A stretch of DNA of 64,000 nt from Cobetia sp. cqz5-12 (GTDB lineage Bacteria > Pseudomonadota > Gammaproteobacteria > Pseudomonadales > Halomonadaceae). Where the stretch lies: positions 930,001-994,000 of the forward strand of contig NZ_CP044522.1 in assembly GCF_016495405.1 (NCBI RefSeq), written 5' to 3'. Positions within the stretch are counted from its first letter, which is position 1. Every line of letters starts with the position of its first letter. Shown here piece after piece: positions 26,850 to 35,967 of this stretch. Under the pieces are notes generated by a model. The model was not told the DNA's origin, did not search any database, and worked only from the letters and a program-made list of their open reading frames with translations. The translations under genes were made by a program, and so were the position numbers.

Positions 26850-28303
26850 AAGCGTGCCGTCAACAGCAACAGGCTCGCCATACTCAACCACAGCAGCGGG
26901 GCTGGCGAGTCGAGGGGGCGCGAGGGCTGACGCACGAAGGCGGGATAGCTGATGCGCACCAGTGCACAGACCAGCAGCCCCAGGCAGGCACCGCCCAGCA
27001 CATCGCTGAGGTAGTGGACGCCAAGCGTGATACGTGACAGGCCGACAAGCGTACAGGCGGCGATGGCCGCCCAGTAGATCCAGCGACGTCGTGAGGATGG
27101 CTGGCGCTCGGCAATGAAGGCGGCGGCCAATCCGAACACTGCCACGCTGCCGGCGGCATGGGCGCTAGGAAACGACATCGAGCCTTCCAGGAAGGCGGGG
27201 GTATCCGGGCGCGGGCGCTGGATCAGATGCTTGAGCACGGTATTGGCACTGGCGATCCCCAGCCAGGCGGCCGTCAGATGCAGCCACACCGCGTGGCGGC
27301 CCTTGAGCAGCAGCCACACCAGCCACGGAGCCACGAGCGCCGCCAGGCCGGTGCCATCGGCGAGGCGAGACAGCACCAGGCTTGCCTCGCGCAGCCAGTC
27401 CTGGGGCATCAGTGAGGCGAGGCTTGCGGCCAGCGAGGCGGCCACGCGGTCGATCCACCACGGCTCGGGATGGGCCAGCACCGCCAGGCTCATGGCGGGC
27501 ACGCTGATCACCGCGAAGATCAGCAGTGCCATCGAGGCGAGCGGGAATTCGCCCTCGGGGTCGGGATGACGCAGCTGCCACCACAGACGCCGCCCGGAGG
27601 GGCTGCGACGCATGCGGCGAGCCAGCCAATGATAGAGGCGGCCCTCGCGGCCCAGCTGGCGGCGCAGGAAGGAGAAGGCGAAGGCACAGGCGATCAGTCC
27701 GCTGGCCAGGCCGACCAGCAGGCCATCGGCCCCTTCCGGCAGGGTGAACAGTGACTGCCAGGTCTGGCCCAGCAGATAGCCCGGCAGCAGGTAGGCCGGT
27801 GCCCAGGCCAGTGCCGAGAGACCATTGACCAGGAAGAAGCGTGCCGGCGGCATGTCGAGCATGCCGGCGACCAGCGGGATGATCGGGCGCACCGGACCGA
27901 CGAAGCGTCCGAAGGCGATCGACCAGCTGCCGTGGCGATGAAAGAACTGCTGACCGTGCTCGATCCACTCGGGATGGCGCGAGAAAGGCCAGCGGCCGGG
28001 CAGTTGGTCGCGATAGCGGATGCCCAGCCAGAAACTCACGCCATCGCCGATGATGGCGCCCAGCGCACCGGCGGCCAGCAGTATCGGCAGCGAGAGTTCA
28101 AGATGGCCGGCCAGTGAGGCACCGGCGGTGAGAATGACCACGCCCGGCACCAATAAGCCGATGATGGCGAGAGATTCAAGCAGTGAGACCAGGCCGATGA
28201 CGGCGACAAGGGCTGCCGGGTGATCGCTCAGCGTGGTCATCAGGGTGTCGATCATCACGCTGGGGTTCAGCCAATGCAGCAGTGACGCAAGGGTGTCGCT
28301 CAT
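26831..28303 (-). CDS. DedA-PAP2 fusion: putative undecaprenyl-phosphate flippase/phosphatase
   Basis: A 490-residue polytopic protein. Residues 1-215 form a DedA/VTT domain: Glu43 in LLESLAIIGLLVPG, a GDGVSFWLG segment at 86-94 and the FGRFVGPVRPIIPLVAG motif at 131-147. Residues 255-490 are a PAP2 phosphatase with a complete site: K358-x6-RP(365-366), PSAH 379-382, and SR423-424-x5-His430-x3-Asp434. DedA proteins have been shown to flip undecaprenyl phosphate, and PAP2 enzymes such as PgpB dephosphorylate undecaprenyl diphosphate, so the fusion could do consecutive recycling steps (inference). The start overlaps the preceding gene by 4 bp. Confidence 0.87.
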   Translation of the reverse strand: MSDTLASLLHWLNPSVMIDTLMTTLSDHPAALVAVIGLVSLLESLAIIGLLVPGVVILTAGASLAGHLELSLPILLAAGALGAIIGDGVSFWLGIRYRDQLPGRWPFSRHPEWIEHGQQFFHRHGSWSIAFGRFVGPVRPIIPLVAGMLDMPPARFFLVNGLSALAWAPAYLLPGYLLGQTWQSLFTLPEGADGLLVGLASGLIACAFAFSFLRRQLGREGRLYHWLARRMRRSPSGRRLWWQLRHPDPEGEFPLASMALLIFAVISVPAMSLAVLAHPEPWWIDRVAASLAASLASLMPQDWLREASLVLSRLADGTGLAALVAPWLVWLLLKGRHAVWLHLTAAWLGIASANTVLKHLIQRPRPDTPAFLEGSMSFPSAHAAGSVAVFGLAAAFIAERQPSSRRRWIYWAAIAACTLVGLSRITLGVHYLSDVLGGACLGLLVCALVRISYPAFVRQPSRPLDSPAPLLWLSMASLLLLTARFAWLPL

Positions 28304-29259
28304 TCATTGAGATCCATCAGGGCAAGCTGGCTGGCCAGCAGGCGTTGCTCGAGTTTCTGGGTGGTGTCATCGGCCTTGTACGTCACCAGGCGTGCGCGGG
28401 CAATGATGGAGCCGGTTTCCGGCTGTGTGGCCGCTGCCAGCGCCGCGGTCAGGCGCTCACGCATGATCAGTGCTCCTGCCTCGCCGGTATTGGGCAGCAT
28501 CAGCCAGAAGGACGACTTGTCGCTGCGACACAGCAGGTCGCCCTGGCGCGAGACCTCCTGCATCACGTCGCAGGCCATCGCCAGGCACTCGACGCGCCGG
28601 TCTTCGCCGAACTGCTCGCCGAGCATGTCCAGTTGCGGCAGATAGACGACCAGAATGCTGAATGGTTGATCCAGTGCCCGTGCACGCGCTGCCTCACTGA
28701 TCAGTCGTTGCTGACCGGTGCGCGCATTGAAGGCATTGCATTCGGTTTCCTCGCTGGCGGTCAGGCTCATGACACCCGCCTGCAGGCTGTTGATGACGAA
28801 CGGCTGGCTGGCCACCAGCAGCAGACACAGGTAACGCAGTATCTCGCCGAAGTTGTCTTCCTGCTGACCCAATAGCCATAGCCAAAGTGGCGCCAGCACC
28901 AGATTGAGCAGCATCGCCGGTGCCAGGGGCAACAGCAGCAGTGTCAGCACGCTGGGCAGCCCCAGCCACAGCGACATGCCCGGATAGGTACCCGGCGCCT
29001 CGAGTGCCAGCATCAGATAGCTGGCGATCAGCGTCAGGTAGGAAGGCAGCGGCTGCTCATCATCGAGGTGATTGAGGCCGGCGGCAATCGCCATCAGCAG
29101 GGTAGCCAGCACGGGGGTCAGGATATGATCGAAATCGCCGACCAGATAGCGCCACAGGGCATAGGTGGCTATCACCGCGGCGGCCAGCAGCATGATCAGT
29201 GTCTTGCGATTGGCGAGTTCCCGACGCTCGCGATGGGCCAGACTGTGCAGAGGAGACAT
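28300..29259 (-). CDS. Membrane protein with degenerate GGDEF-like domain (B)
   Basis: A 319-residue protein. Five or six hydrophobic helices lie between residues 20 and 160, then a cytoplasmic domain at about 170-310 laid out like GGDEF: ARTGQQRLISEAARARALDQPFSILVVYLPQLD corresponds to the GGDEF N-terminal helix and first strand. The active-site turn reads RSDKSSF (245-251) where RxGGDEF is expected, so diguanylate cyclase activity is most unlikely. The middle gene of three: it overlaps the upstream gene by 1 bp (TGATG) and the downstream DedA-PAP2 gene by 4 bp (ATGA), implying translational coupling. Confidence 0.75.
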   Translation of the reverse strand: MSPLHSLAHRERRELANRKTLIMLLAAAVIATYALWRYLVGDFDHILTPVLATLLMAIAAGLNHLDDEQPLPSYLTLIASYLMLALEAPGTYPGMSLWLGLPSVLTLLLLPLAPAMLLNLVLAPLWLWLLGQQEDNFGEILRYLCLLLVASQPFVINSLQAGVMSLTASEETECNAFNARTGQQRLISEAARARALDQPFSILVVYLPQLDMLGEQFGEDRRVECLAMACDVMQEVSRQGDLLCRSDKSSFWLMLPNTGEAGALIMRERLTAALAAATQPETGSIIARARLVTYKADDTTQKLEQRLLASQLALMDLNE

Positions 29260-30284
29260 CAGTGATCATTCCCCCGTGACGGTGCCACGGCGATCTTGTC
29301 TGCCTCGCTGGCCTGTTTGAGGGTGCCTCGCCCGGCATCTGACGAGACGTTGTCTGTCGAGGTTTCGTCTGATGAGGCATCGGCAGGCTTGCGAGGCAGT
29401 GGCGCCAGCAGGGTGATCGGCTGCGGTTCATCACTCAAGTGGGCGCTGAGGCGCTTGAGGTCCAGCGCGCTGGGATCACTGTCGTTGAGGGGTTGCACGC
29501 GGGCACGGACCGGCATCGCGAGATGCTCGATCAACTGGCGACGGCGCAGACTTGTCATGCGCTCGCCGCGGGTGACCAGCAAGACGGCCAGTGCCCCGTC
29601 ATCGAGCTGGTAGCGGGTCTCATGCGGCAGCGCGGCACTGTCGAGGGTGTTCATCAGGCGACGGTTGGCCAGACGACCGGTCTTGACCGGTGCGAGCAGG
29701 ATCAATTCGATATGGATCTCCTCGCGATCGGCACGGGCAATTTCCCGCGGCAGGTCGCGCATCAGCTGGTATTGTGACCAGATCGCGCGGCTGGAATCAC
29801 GCCGGCCACGACGTTCCAGCTGCATCCAGACCTGCTGCTGGCGTCGCCCACCGATGGCACCGAGCGCCATCAGAGTCGCGGTGATGCCGATGCCCAGACT
29901 CAGCCAGTCGCTGCCCAGCTGGCTGAGCGCCAGCCAGGTGGTGACCAGTCCGATCAGTGCGCAGGCCGGGGCCAGCCAGCGCGGGCGCGGATAGAGCAGC
30001 AGGACGGCGAAGCCCCACAGCCACATCAGGTGCTGTTGCGGGGCCAGCAACACCAGTGCACTCATGATCAGCGCGACGCTGAGCATCACCAGCGTGCGGA
30101 ACCAGCGTAGGGTAAACAGCTCGTGGGCGAGAGAGACCACCAGCAACATCGTGCCGCCCACCGCCAGCAACAGGGCAGTGAGCGTCAGGCCGATACTGAT
30201 CTGTCGTGCCGCTTCCAGCAGCAGCAATACAGAGCCGAGCAGACAGACGAACTGACTGAGACGGACTTTGAACTTGATCTCCAT
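29259..30284 (-). CDS. Membrane protein with degenerate GGDEF-like domain (A)
   Basis: A 341-residue protein with the same plan as its downstream neighbour. Six hydrophobic segments (about 12-30, 33-52, 63-82, 86-98, 103-121, 126-145) are followed by a soluble domain at about 165-275 whose strand order (IHIELILLAPV, YQLDDGALAVLLVTRG) recalls a GGDEF core. No GGDEF, I-site RxxD or metal ligands can be recognised. The last 60 residues are Ser/Asp/Thr-rich and probably disordered. First gene of the three-gene operon, divergent from proA. The GGDEF assignment rests on layout and on the neighbour, so it is weaker than for protein B. Confidence 0.6.
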   Translation of the reverse strand: MEIKFKVRLSQFVCLLGSVLLLLEAARQISIGLTLTALLLAVGGTMLLVVSLAHELFTLRWFRTLVMLSVALIMSALVLLAPQQHLMWLWGFAVLLLYPRPRWLAPACALIGLVTTWLALSQLGSDWLSLGIGITATLMALGAIGGRRQQQVWMQLERRGRRDSSRAIWSQYQLMRDLPREIARADREEIHIELILLAPVKTGRLANRRLMNTLDSAALPHETRYQLDDGALAVLLVTRGERMTSLRRRQLIEHLAMPVRARVQPLNDSDPSALDLKRLSAHLSDEPQPITLLAPLPRKPADASSDETSTDNVSSDAGRGTLKQASEADKIAVAPSRGNDH

Positions 30285-30595
30285 GGTGACTTATATTGGC
30301 ACCTTTGCCGTGGATGGCGCGAAATCGGCCGAATTCCCTGGCCGAACGGTCTGTGACGTGGGCATTGCCGACACATTTGCAAGATGCGACGGTGCTCCGA
30401 TCATGCAACGTCGCCTGCAATAATGGCAGCATACCCCAAACGGCGAGTGACACTAGTGTCTACGCCTCCAAGGCCTATACGGCTGGCCTTCACATCAGGC
30501 CTTCACGTCAGGGCTTCATGGCGAAATGTCCCCCGCGGCGCGCGGCTGATGATGTAATGAGCACGTGGACACTGACAACCAGCGAGATTAGGCAC
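30285..30595. other. 311-bp divergent spacer upstream of proA, with 13-bp tandem repeats
   Basis: Promoters for the minus-strand operon and for proA must lie here, but no clear -35/-10 pair stands out. The notable item is a run of three 13-bp units at 30485-30497, 30498-30510 and 30511-30523 (GGCCTTCACRTCA type, the third diverged). Open reading continues upstream of the proA start but is not conserved. Confidence 0.55.
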
Positions 30596-31879
30596 ATGAG
30601 TGAGCAGGGCAAGCACGACACCACGGACGTCGTGGCGTACATGAATCGTCTGGGGCATGCAGCGCGCGCGGCAAGCGTCGTGATGCGTCGCGTCGACAGC
30701 GGCATCAAGAATCGTGCTCTGCAGACCATGGCGCGTCTGATCGATGAGCGTCGCGAGGCACTGGCAGAGGCCAACGCCGAGGACCTGACGCGTGCACGCG
30801 CCAATGGGCTATCGGAGGCGATGGTCGATCGTCTCGCGCTGACGCCGGCGCGTATCGACGGCATGATCGAGGGGCTCGAGCAGGTCGCGGCGCTGCCGGA
30901 CCCGGTCGGCGAGGTCGATGGTCTGCGCTCTCGTCCGAGCGGCATTCAGGTCGGCCACATGCGCGTGCCGCTGGGCGTGATCGGCATCATCTTCGAGTCA
31001 CGTCCCAACGTGACCATCGAGGCGGCCAGCCTGTGTCTGAAGTCCGGCAATGCCTGCATCCTGCGCGGTGGCTCCGAGGCCGCGTCCAGCAACCGTGCGC
31101 TGAGCGAGATCATCAGCGAGGCATTGGTGCTCTCCGGGCTGCCAGCCACGGCAGTCCAGGTCGTCGCCACCACGGACCGCGCCGCGGTCGGTGAGCTGAT
31201 CGCGATGCCCGAGTTCGTCGATGTCATCATCCCGCGCGGTGGCAAGAGCCTCATCTCGCGTATCTCGCGTGATGCGCGCGTGCCGGTCATCAAGCACCTC
31301 GATGGCATCTGTCACGTCTATATCGATGCCACGGCTGACCTGGCGATGGCGGTCCGGATCGCCGAGAACGCCAAGACCCACCGCTACGGCACCTGCAACA
31401 CCATGGAGACTTTACTGGTCGATGCGCCGGTTGCCGCCGAGGTCCTGCCGCGTATCGCCGAGCGTCTGGCGGCACATGAGGTCGAGATTCGCGGTTGCGA
31501 GCGCACCCGTGAAGTGCTGCCGCAGGCCGTGGCCGCCAGTGCGGAAGACTGGGATACCGAATATCTCGCGCCGATTCTGGCGATTCGTGTCGTGGATGGC
31601 GTGGATGAGGCGATGGCGCATATCGAGCGTCACAGCTCCGGGCATACCGAGGCCATCATCACCGAGAACTATGCGCTGGCGCGCCGCTTCATGGCGGAAG
31701 TCGATTCCAGCTCGGTGATGGTCAACGCCTCCACCCGCTTCGCCGATGGCTTCGAATATGGCCTGGGCGCCGAGATCGGCATCTCCACCGACAAGCTGCA
31801 TGCGCGTGGTCCGGTCGGGCTTGAGGGCCTGACGACCCGCAAGTACATCGTGTTCGGTGATGGGCAGATTCGCCAGTGA
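30596..31879 (+). CDS. proA: Gamma-glutamyl phosphate reductase
   Basis: A 427-residue NADPH-dependent enzyme for the second step of proline synthesis, and so of interest in an organism that may live in saline habitats. Visible family motifs: [52 protein letters not shown] and the catalytic Cys in [12 protein letters not shown]. The ATG at 30596 gives the usual N-terminus (about 417 residues in E. coli); its RBS is weak. proB is not adjacent. nadD starts with a GTG overlapping the stop. Confidence 0.94.
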   Translation: MSEQGKHDTTDVVAYMNRLGHAARAASVVMRRVDSGIKNRALQTMARLIDERREALAEANAEDLTRARANGLSEAMVDRLALTPARIDGMIEGLEQVAALPDPVGEVDGLRSRPSGIQVGHMRVPLGVIGIIFESRPNVTIEAASLCLKSGNACILRGGSEAASSNRALSEIISEALVLSGLPATAVQVVATTDRAAVGELIAMPEFVDVIIPRGGKSLISRISRDARVPVIKHLDGICHVYIDATADLAMAVRIAENAKTHRYGTCNTMETLLVDAPVAAEVLPRIAERLAAHEVEIRGCERTREVLPQAVAASAEDWDTEYLAPILAIRVVDGVDEAMAHIERHSSGHTEAIITENYALARRFMAEVDSSSVMVNASTRFADGFEYGLGAEIGISTDKLHARGPVGLEGLTTRKYIVFGDGQIRQ

Positions 31880-32754
31880 AGGACCATGTCTCACCCGCCA
31901 AGGGGCAGGTCGCGCCCGAGCAGACCTTGACGAACGAGCAGGCCCTGTCGCCCGAGGCGCTGGAGGACACCCAGCGCCCCTTGAATGCCGATGGTCTCGC
32001 GCAGGAGCGTGAGGCCGTGCATCACGACACCGAGTCGGCACATGACTCGCGTTCAAGGACTGACACGGCAGCGGAGCCGAGCTTCGAGGGCTGTCTCGGC
32101 CCGGTGCCGCGTGTCGCCATGCTCGGCGGTACCTTCGATCCCATCCATCACGGCCATCTGCGCAGTGCCATCGAGCTGCGCGAAGCGCTGGGGCTGGACC
32201 ATGTACTGCTGGTTCCTTCGCATCAGCCGCCGCATCGCGCCGCGCCCGGCGTCAGCAGTGATCAGCGTCTGGCGATGCTGGAAGCCGCGATAGAGGGAGA
32301 GCCGGGTCTCAAGGCCGATGGGCGTGAGTTACTGCGCGATGGCCCCTCCTACAGTGCCGACACCCTGGCCAGTCTACGTGCCGAATATGGCCCGCAGGCG
32401 CGGCTGGTGATGGCGATCGGCCATGACGCCTTCCTCAAGCTCGGGGACTGGCATGCTGCCGATCGTCTGTTCGATGAAGCCCACGTGGTGGTGATCGAGC
32501 GGCCGGACCATGATGCACCGCTGCCCCGGGCGCTCGAAGCGCTGATCCAGGGGCGCGAGGTCGACTCGGTGGCGGCCTTGATGGCGCGTCCGGGCGGCCA
32601 CCTGTTGCGCCTGTCATTGCCGACGCGCATGGCCATCAGTGCCACCTTCGTGCGTGAGCGCCTCGCGCTGGGTGACAGCGTGCGCTACCTGTTGCCGGAA
32701 GCGGTGATCCGTCATATCGAGGCGCATGGCCTCTATTGTCCGTCCTCGTCCTGA
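31876..32754 (+). CDS. nadD: Nicotinate-nucleotide adenylyltransferase with long N-terminal extension
   Basis: A 292-residue reading; the enzyme core of about 217 residues begins at [19 protein letters not shown] (nucleotidyltransferase HxGH-type motif) and ends with [16 protein letters not shown] (ISxTxxR motif). It adenylates NaMN to deamido-NAD. The GTG start overlaps the proA stop by 4 bp (GTGA), and no good alternative start lies between it and the core. The first 74 residues are acidic, Glu/Thr/Ala-rich, low in hydrophobics and probably disordered. The same proA-nadD-rsfS-rlmH-mrdA order is found in Pseudomonas. Confidence 0.88.
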   Translation: MKDHVSPAKGQVAPEQTLTNEQALSPEALEDTQRPLNADGLAQEREAVHHDTESAHDSRSRTDTAAEPSFEGCLGPVPRVAMLGGTFDPIHHGHLRSAIELREALGLDHVLLVPSHQPPHRAAPGVSSDQRLAMLEAAIEGEPGLKADGRELLRDGPSYSADTLASLRAEYGPQARLVMAIGHDAFLKLGDWHAADRLFDEAHVVVIERPDHDAPLPRALEALIQGREVDSVAALMARPGGHLLRLSLPTRMAISATFVRERLALGDSVRYLLPEAVIRHIEAHGLYCPSSS

Positions 32755-32762
32755 AGTGTCCG

Positions 32763-32830
32763 TCATCGACCTGAGCCCGTAATCGAACTGAACCCATCAC
32801 TGAGCTGAGCCCATCATCAAGCTGGGCGTT
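32763..32830. repeat. Four imperfect 17-bp tandem repeats downstream of nadD
   Basis: Units begin at 32763, 32780, 32797 and 32814, with consensus near TCATCGARCTGAGCCCA; a weaker copy may begin at 32746 and include the nadD stop. The array occupies the first part of the 251-bp nadD-rsfS spacer. A TAGAAT hexamer, a possible -10, is further on at about 32969. Confidence 0.8.
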
Positions 32831-33005
32831 GTGGCTCTGAACGTCATGTCGCGTGCGAGCGTGGCATCATGAGAAGGTGCGCCGGCGCAGTGATCCCGCA
32901 TCGCCGTGCGTGGCGCCACTTTGGCGAGTAAATGACGATGCCCATAGGCGCGCGCATCGCCAACGGGTAGAATGCGCCCCCTGCCGAACAAACTCCCGAG
33001 GAATC

Positions 33006-33365
33006 ATGCAGACCGAAGCTCTTAAAAACCTGGTTGTCGACGCCCTTGAAGAACTCAAGGCCCAGGAAATCAGCGAGATCAATGTCTCCAAGCTGACCAG
33101 CGTCACCGATGTGATGGTGATCGCGACCGGTACGTCCAGCCGCCATATCTCCGCGTTGGCCAACAACGTGCAGGTCACCGTGAAAGAAGCCGGCGTCAAG
33201 CCGCTGGGCTGTGAAGGTGACAACGGTTCCGACTGGGTGCTGCTGGATCTGGGCGATGTCGTCGTCCACGTCATGCTGGCCGAAACCCGTGCCCTGTACG
33301 ACCTCGAGCGCCTGTGGAGCGATCTGCCCCGCGAAACGCGTGAAGAGTACGAGCAGAGCCATTGA
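33006..33365 (+). CDS. rsfS: Ribosome silencing factor RsfS
   Basis: A 119-residue protein of the YbeB/Iojap family that binds L14 and blocks subunit joining on starvation. The [34 protein letters not shown] block and the C-terminal [31 protein letters not shown] are nearly invariant family segments. Start ATG 33006 with GAGG just upstream. It begins the conserved rsfS-rlmH-mrdA-rodA cluster. Confidence 0.95.
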   Translation: MQTEALKNLVVDALEELKAQEISEINVSKLTSVTDVMVIATGTSSRHISALANNVQVTVKEAGVKPLGCEGDNGSDWVLLDLGDVVVHVMLAETRALYDLERLWSDLPRETREEYEQSH

Positions 33366-33510
33366 TCCTGCCAGCCTGACCCGACGGGTTGCTCGTCGGG
33401 GCATGCCAACCGCGCGTTGTGTCCTTGCCGGTCGCGATGTCGCGGGCAGGGAGTATCCGATGGAAGGACCGCGGGCTTGCCCGTCGTTCTGACACAGCAC
33501 GGGACAGGAC

Positions 33511-33978
33511 ATGAAGATCCGAGTTTTGGCGGTCGGGCAGAAGATGCCGGACTGGGTGGAGAAGGGTAGCCGGGAATATCTCAAGCGCATGCCGCGGGAT
33601 TTTTCGCTTGAGTTCATCGAGCTGGCGCCCGGCAATCGCGGCAAGAATGCGGACATCGCCCGTGCCATGGCCAGTGAAGGCGATCGGATGCTTGAAAAAC
33701 TCAAGGGAAATGAACATGTTGTCGCCCTTGATGTCCTAGGTAAGGCCTGGAGTACCGAGCAGCTTGCCCAGCATGCCGATGATTGGCGGCTGGGAGGGCG
33801 AGACGTGGCCATCCTCATCGGTGGTCCGGATGGGCTCGACCCACGCCTGCTGGCACGTGCCGATCAGCGCTGGTCGCTCTCGGCACTGACGCTGCCGCAC
33901 CCCCTGGTGCGCATCGTGCTGGCGGAACAGCTTTACCGCGCCTGGACATTGCTGGTCGGGCACCCCTATCACCGGTAA
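33511..33978 (+). CDS. rlmH: 23S rRNA (pseudouridine1915-N3)-methyltransferase
   Basis: A 155-residue SPOUT methyltransferase, the same length as E. coli Rlm[17 protein letters not shown] opens the protein. The SAM-binding knot is seen in [25 protein letters not shown]-type [10 protein letters not shown] and the C-terminal [24 protein letters not shown]. It follows rsfS after 145 bp and precedes mrdA by 42 bp. Confidence 0.96.
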   Translation: MKIRVLAVGQKMPDWVEKGSREYLKRMPRDFSLEFIELAPGNRGKNADIARAMASEGDRMLEKLKGNEHVVALDVLGKAWSTEQLAQHADDWRLGGRDVAILIGGPDGLDPRLLARADQRWSLSALTLPHPLVRIVLAEQLYRAWTLLVGHPYHR

Positions 33979-34020
33979 GCGCCTGCCGCTTGCGACACGA
34001 CACTGGTTGCGAGACCCGCC

Positions 34021-35967
34021 ATGCGCCAACGCCGGGCGACGATAAAGAATCCTCAACAGGAAGTGCGGATCTTTCGCCTTCGCAGCATCGTGGCTGCCGG
34101 CCTTGTGCTGGTGCTGGCCGGGTGTCTGCTGGCGCGGCTGCTCTTCCTGCAGGTCGTGGAACACGACATCTATACGACGCGCTCGGACAAGAACCGTGTG
34201 CGTGTCGAGCCCTTGCCGCCTACGCGCGGCTTGATCTATGACCGCAATGGTCAGCTGCTCGCCGAAAACCGCCCCAACTACAATCTCACCATCGTGCGCG
34301 AACGCGCCGGTGATCTCGAGACGACGCTTGAGCGCCTGGTCGAGATTCTCGATCTGCCGCCCGATGAAGTCGAAGACTTCAAGGAACGCTCGCGTCAGCG
34401 TCAACGTCCCTATCAGCCCGCCCTGTTGATGAGTGAGTTGAGTCAGGAGCAGATCGCGCGTCTGGCCGTCAATCGCTATCGTCTGCCTGGCGTCGAGGTC
34501 GAGGCGCAGCTGCTGCGCTACTACCCGGATGCCAAGCCGTTGTCGCATACCCTGGGGTATGTGGGGCGCATCAATCAGGCTGAGCTCAAGACCCTCGACA
34601 AGGGCAACTATTCGGGCACCCACTTCATCGGCAAGACCGGTATCGAGCGCTTCTATGAAGAGGCGCTGCACGGTCAGGCGGGCCTGCGCAAGGTGGAAAC
34701 CAATGCGCGGGGTCGCGTGCTGCGTGAGCTGTCGCGGATCGATCCGGTGCCGGGCAAGGACCTGACGCTGACCATCGACCGCGGTCTGCAGGATCTCGCC
34801 TATCGGCTGCTCAAGGGGCGACGTGGTGCCATCGTGGCCATCGAGCCCGAGACGGGCGACATTCTGGCGATGGCCTCCGTGCCGGGCTTCAACTCCAACG
34901 AGTTCGTCACCGGCATCAGCGTCAAGAGCTATCGCGCGCTGCAGAATGATATCGACCTGCCGCTGTTCAACCGTGCCATTCGCGGCCAGTACCCGCCAGC
35001 CTCGACCGTGAAGCCCTTCATGTCGCTGGCAGGGCTGGAGAACGGTGCCATCACCACCAACACCACCTTCTACGATCCCGGCTATTTCCAGCTGCCCAAT
35101 GACAGCCACAAGTATCGCAACTGGCTGCGCTGGGGGCATGGGCGCGTCAACATGCGGCGTGGCATTGCGGTGTCCAATGACACCTTCTTCTACAACGTTG
35201 CCTACCGTCTGGGGATCGATCGCATCAGCGAGTACATGCACAAGTTCGGCTTCGGTGAGCAGACGGCGCTGGACGTGCAGGGTGCGCTGCCCGGCCTGAT
35301 GCCGTCCAAGGAATGGAAGCGCAATCGCTACGACAAGCCCTGGTACCCCGGCGAGACCATCTCCATCGGTATCGGTCAGGGCTACTGGCTTGCCACGCCG
35401 TTGCAGCTCGCCTCGGCGGAGGCCGTGCTGGCCAATCGTGGCCGACACGTGACGCCTCACCTGGCCAAGCGCATCGGTGACGAGACGGTGTTGCTGCCCC
35501 GAAGCGAGGAAAAGCCGGATGTAGTGCTGGACAACCCGGCGTGGTGGGACGATGTCATCGCCGCGCTCGAGGACGTGGTCAGCGGGCGAGAAGGTACGGC
35601 GCGCAAGTATGTCGGCCCCGGGCTCAAGTATCGCATGGCCGGCAAGTCCGGTACCGCGCAGGTCTTCACCCTCGGTCAGGACCAGAAATACAACGGCAAG
35701 GAGCTCGCGGAGCGTCTGCGAGACCACGCCCTGTTCGCCGCCTTTGCGCCGGTCGAGCACCCGGAAATAGCCGTTTCCGTGGTGATCGAGAACGGTCAGG
35801 GTGGCAGCTCCGTGGCAGGTCCGATGGCGCGCGCCGTCACCGATTACTGGCTGTTGCCGCGCATTGATCCCGAGGCGCGTGAGGCGGCGCTCACGCTGGC
35901 TGCCGCTCTGGCACCCCCGGAGGTACCGGCGGGCGAGGGTGAGCAAGGAGAGAATGATGCCGACTGA
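34021..35967 (+). CDS. mrdA: Penicillin-binding protein 2, elongasome transpeptidase
   Basis: A 648-residue class B PBP that crosslinks murein during cell elongation with RodA. One N-terminal membrane helix (about 23-45), a dimerisation/pedestal domain, and the transpeptidase domain. Catalytic motifs: Ser328-TV-Lys331, Ser385-Asn386-Asp387 and Lys542-Ser-Gly-Thr545. Length is near E. coli MrdA (633). It overlaps the rodA start by 11 bp. Ends in an acidic Ala/Gly/Glu tail. Confidence 0.96.
   Translation: MRQRRATIKNPQQEVRIFRLRSIVAAGLVLVLAGCLLARLLFLQVVEHDIYTTRSDKNRVRVEPLPPTRGLIYDRNGQLLAENRPNYNLTIVRERAGDLETTLERLVEILDLPPDEVEDFKERSRQRQRPYQPALLMSELSQEQIARLAVNRYRLPGVEVEAQLLRYYPDAKPLSHTLGYVGRINQAELKTLDKGNYSGTHFIGKTGIERFYEEALHGQAGLRKVETNARGRVLRELSRIDPVPGKDLTLTIDRGLQDLAYRLLKGRRGAIVAIEPETGDILAMASVPGFNSNEFVTGISVKSYRALQNDIDLPLFNRAIRGQYPPASTVKPFMSLAGLENGAITTNTTFYDPGYFQLPNDSHKYRNWLRWGHGRVNMRRGIAVSNDTFFYNVAYRLGIDRISEYMHKFGFGEQTALDVQGALPGLMPSKEWKRNRYDKPWYPGETISIGIGQGYWLATPLQLASAEAVLANRGRHVTPHLAKRIGDETVLLPRSEEKPDVVLDNPAWWDDVIAALEDVVSGREGTARKYVGPGLKYRMAGKSGTAQVFTLGQDQKYNGKELAERLRDHALFAAFAPVEHPEIAVSVVIENGQGGSSVAGPMARAVTDYWLLPRIDPEAREAALTLAAALAPPEVPAGEGEQGENDAD

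Noticed and set aside
33736-35946. 736-codon minus-strand open frame opposite rlmH and mrdA
   Set aside because: Antisense to two certain genes; composition is what high-GC coding produces on the other strand.
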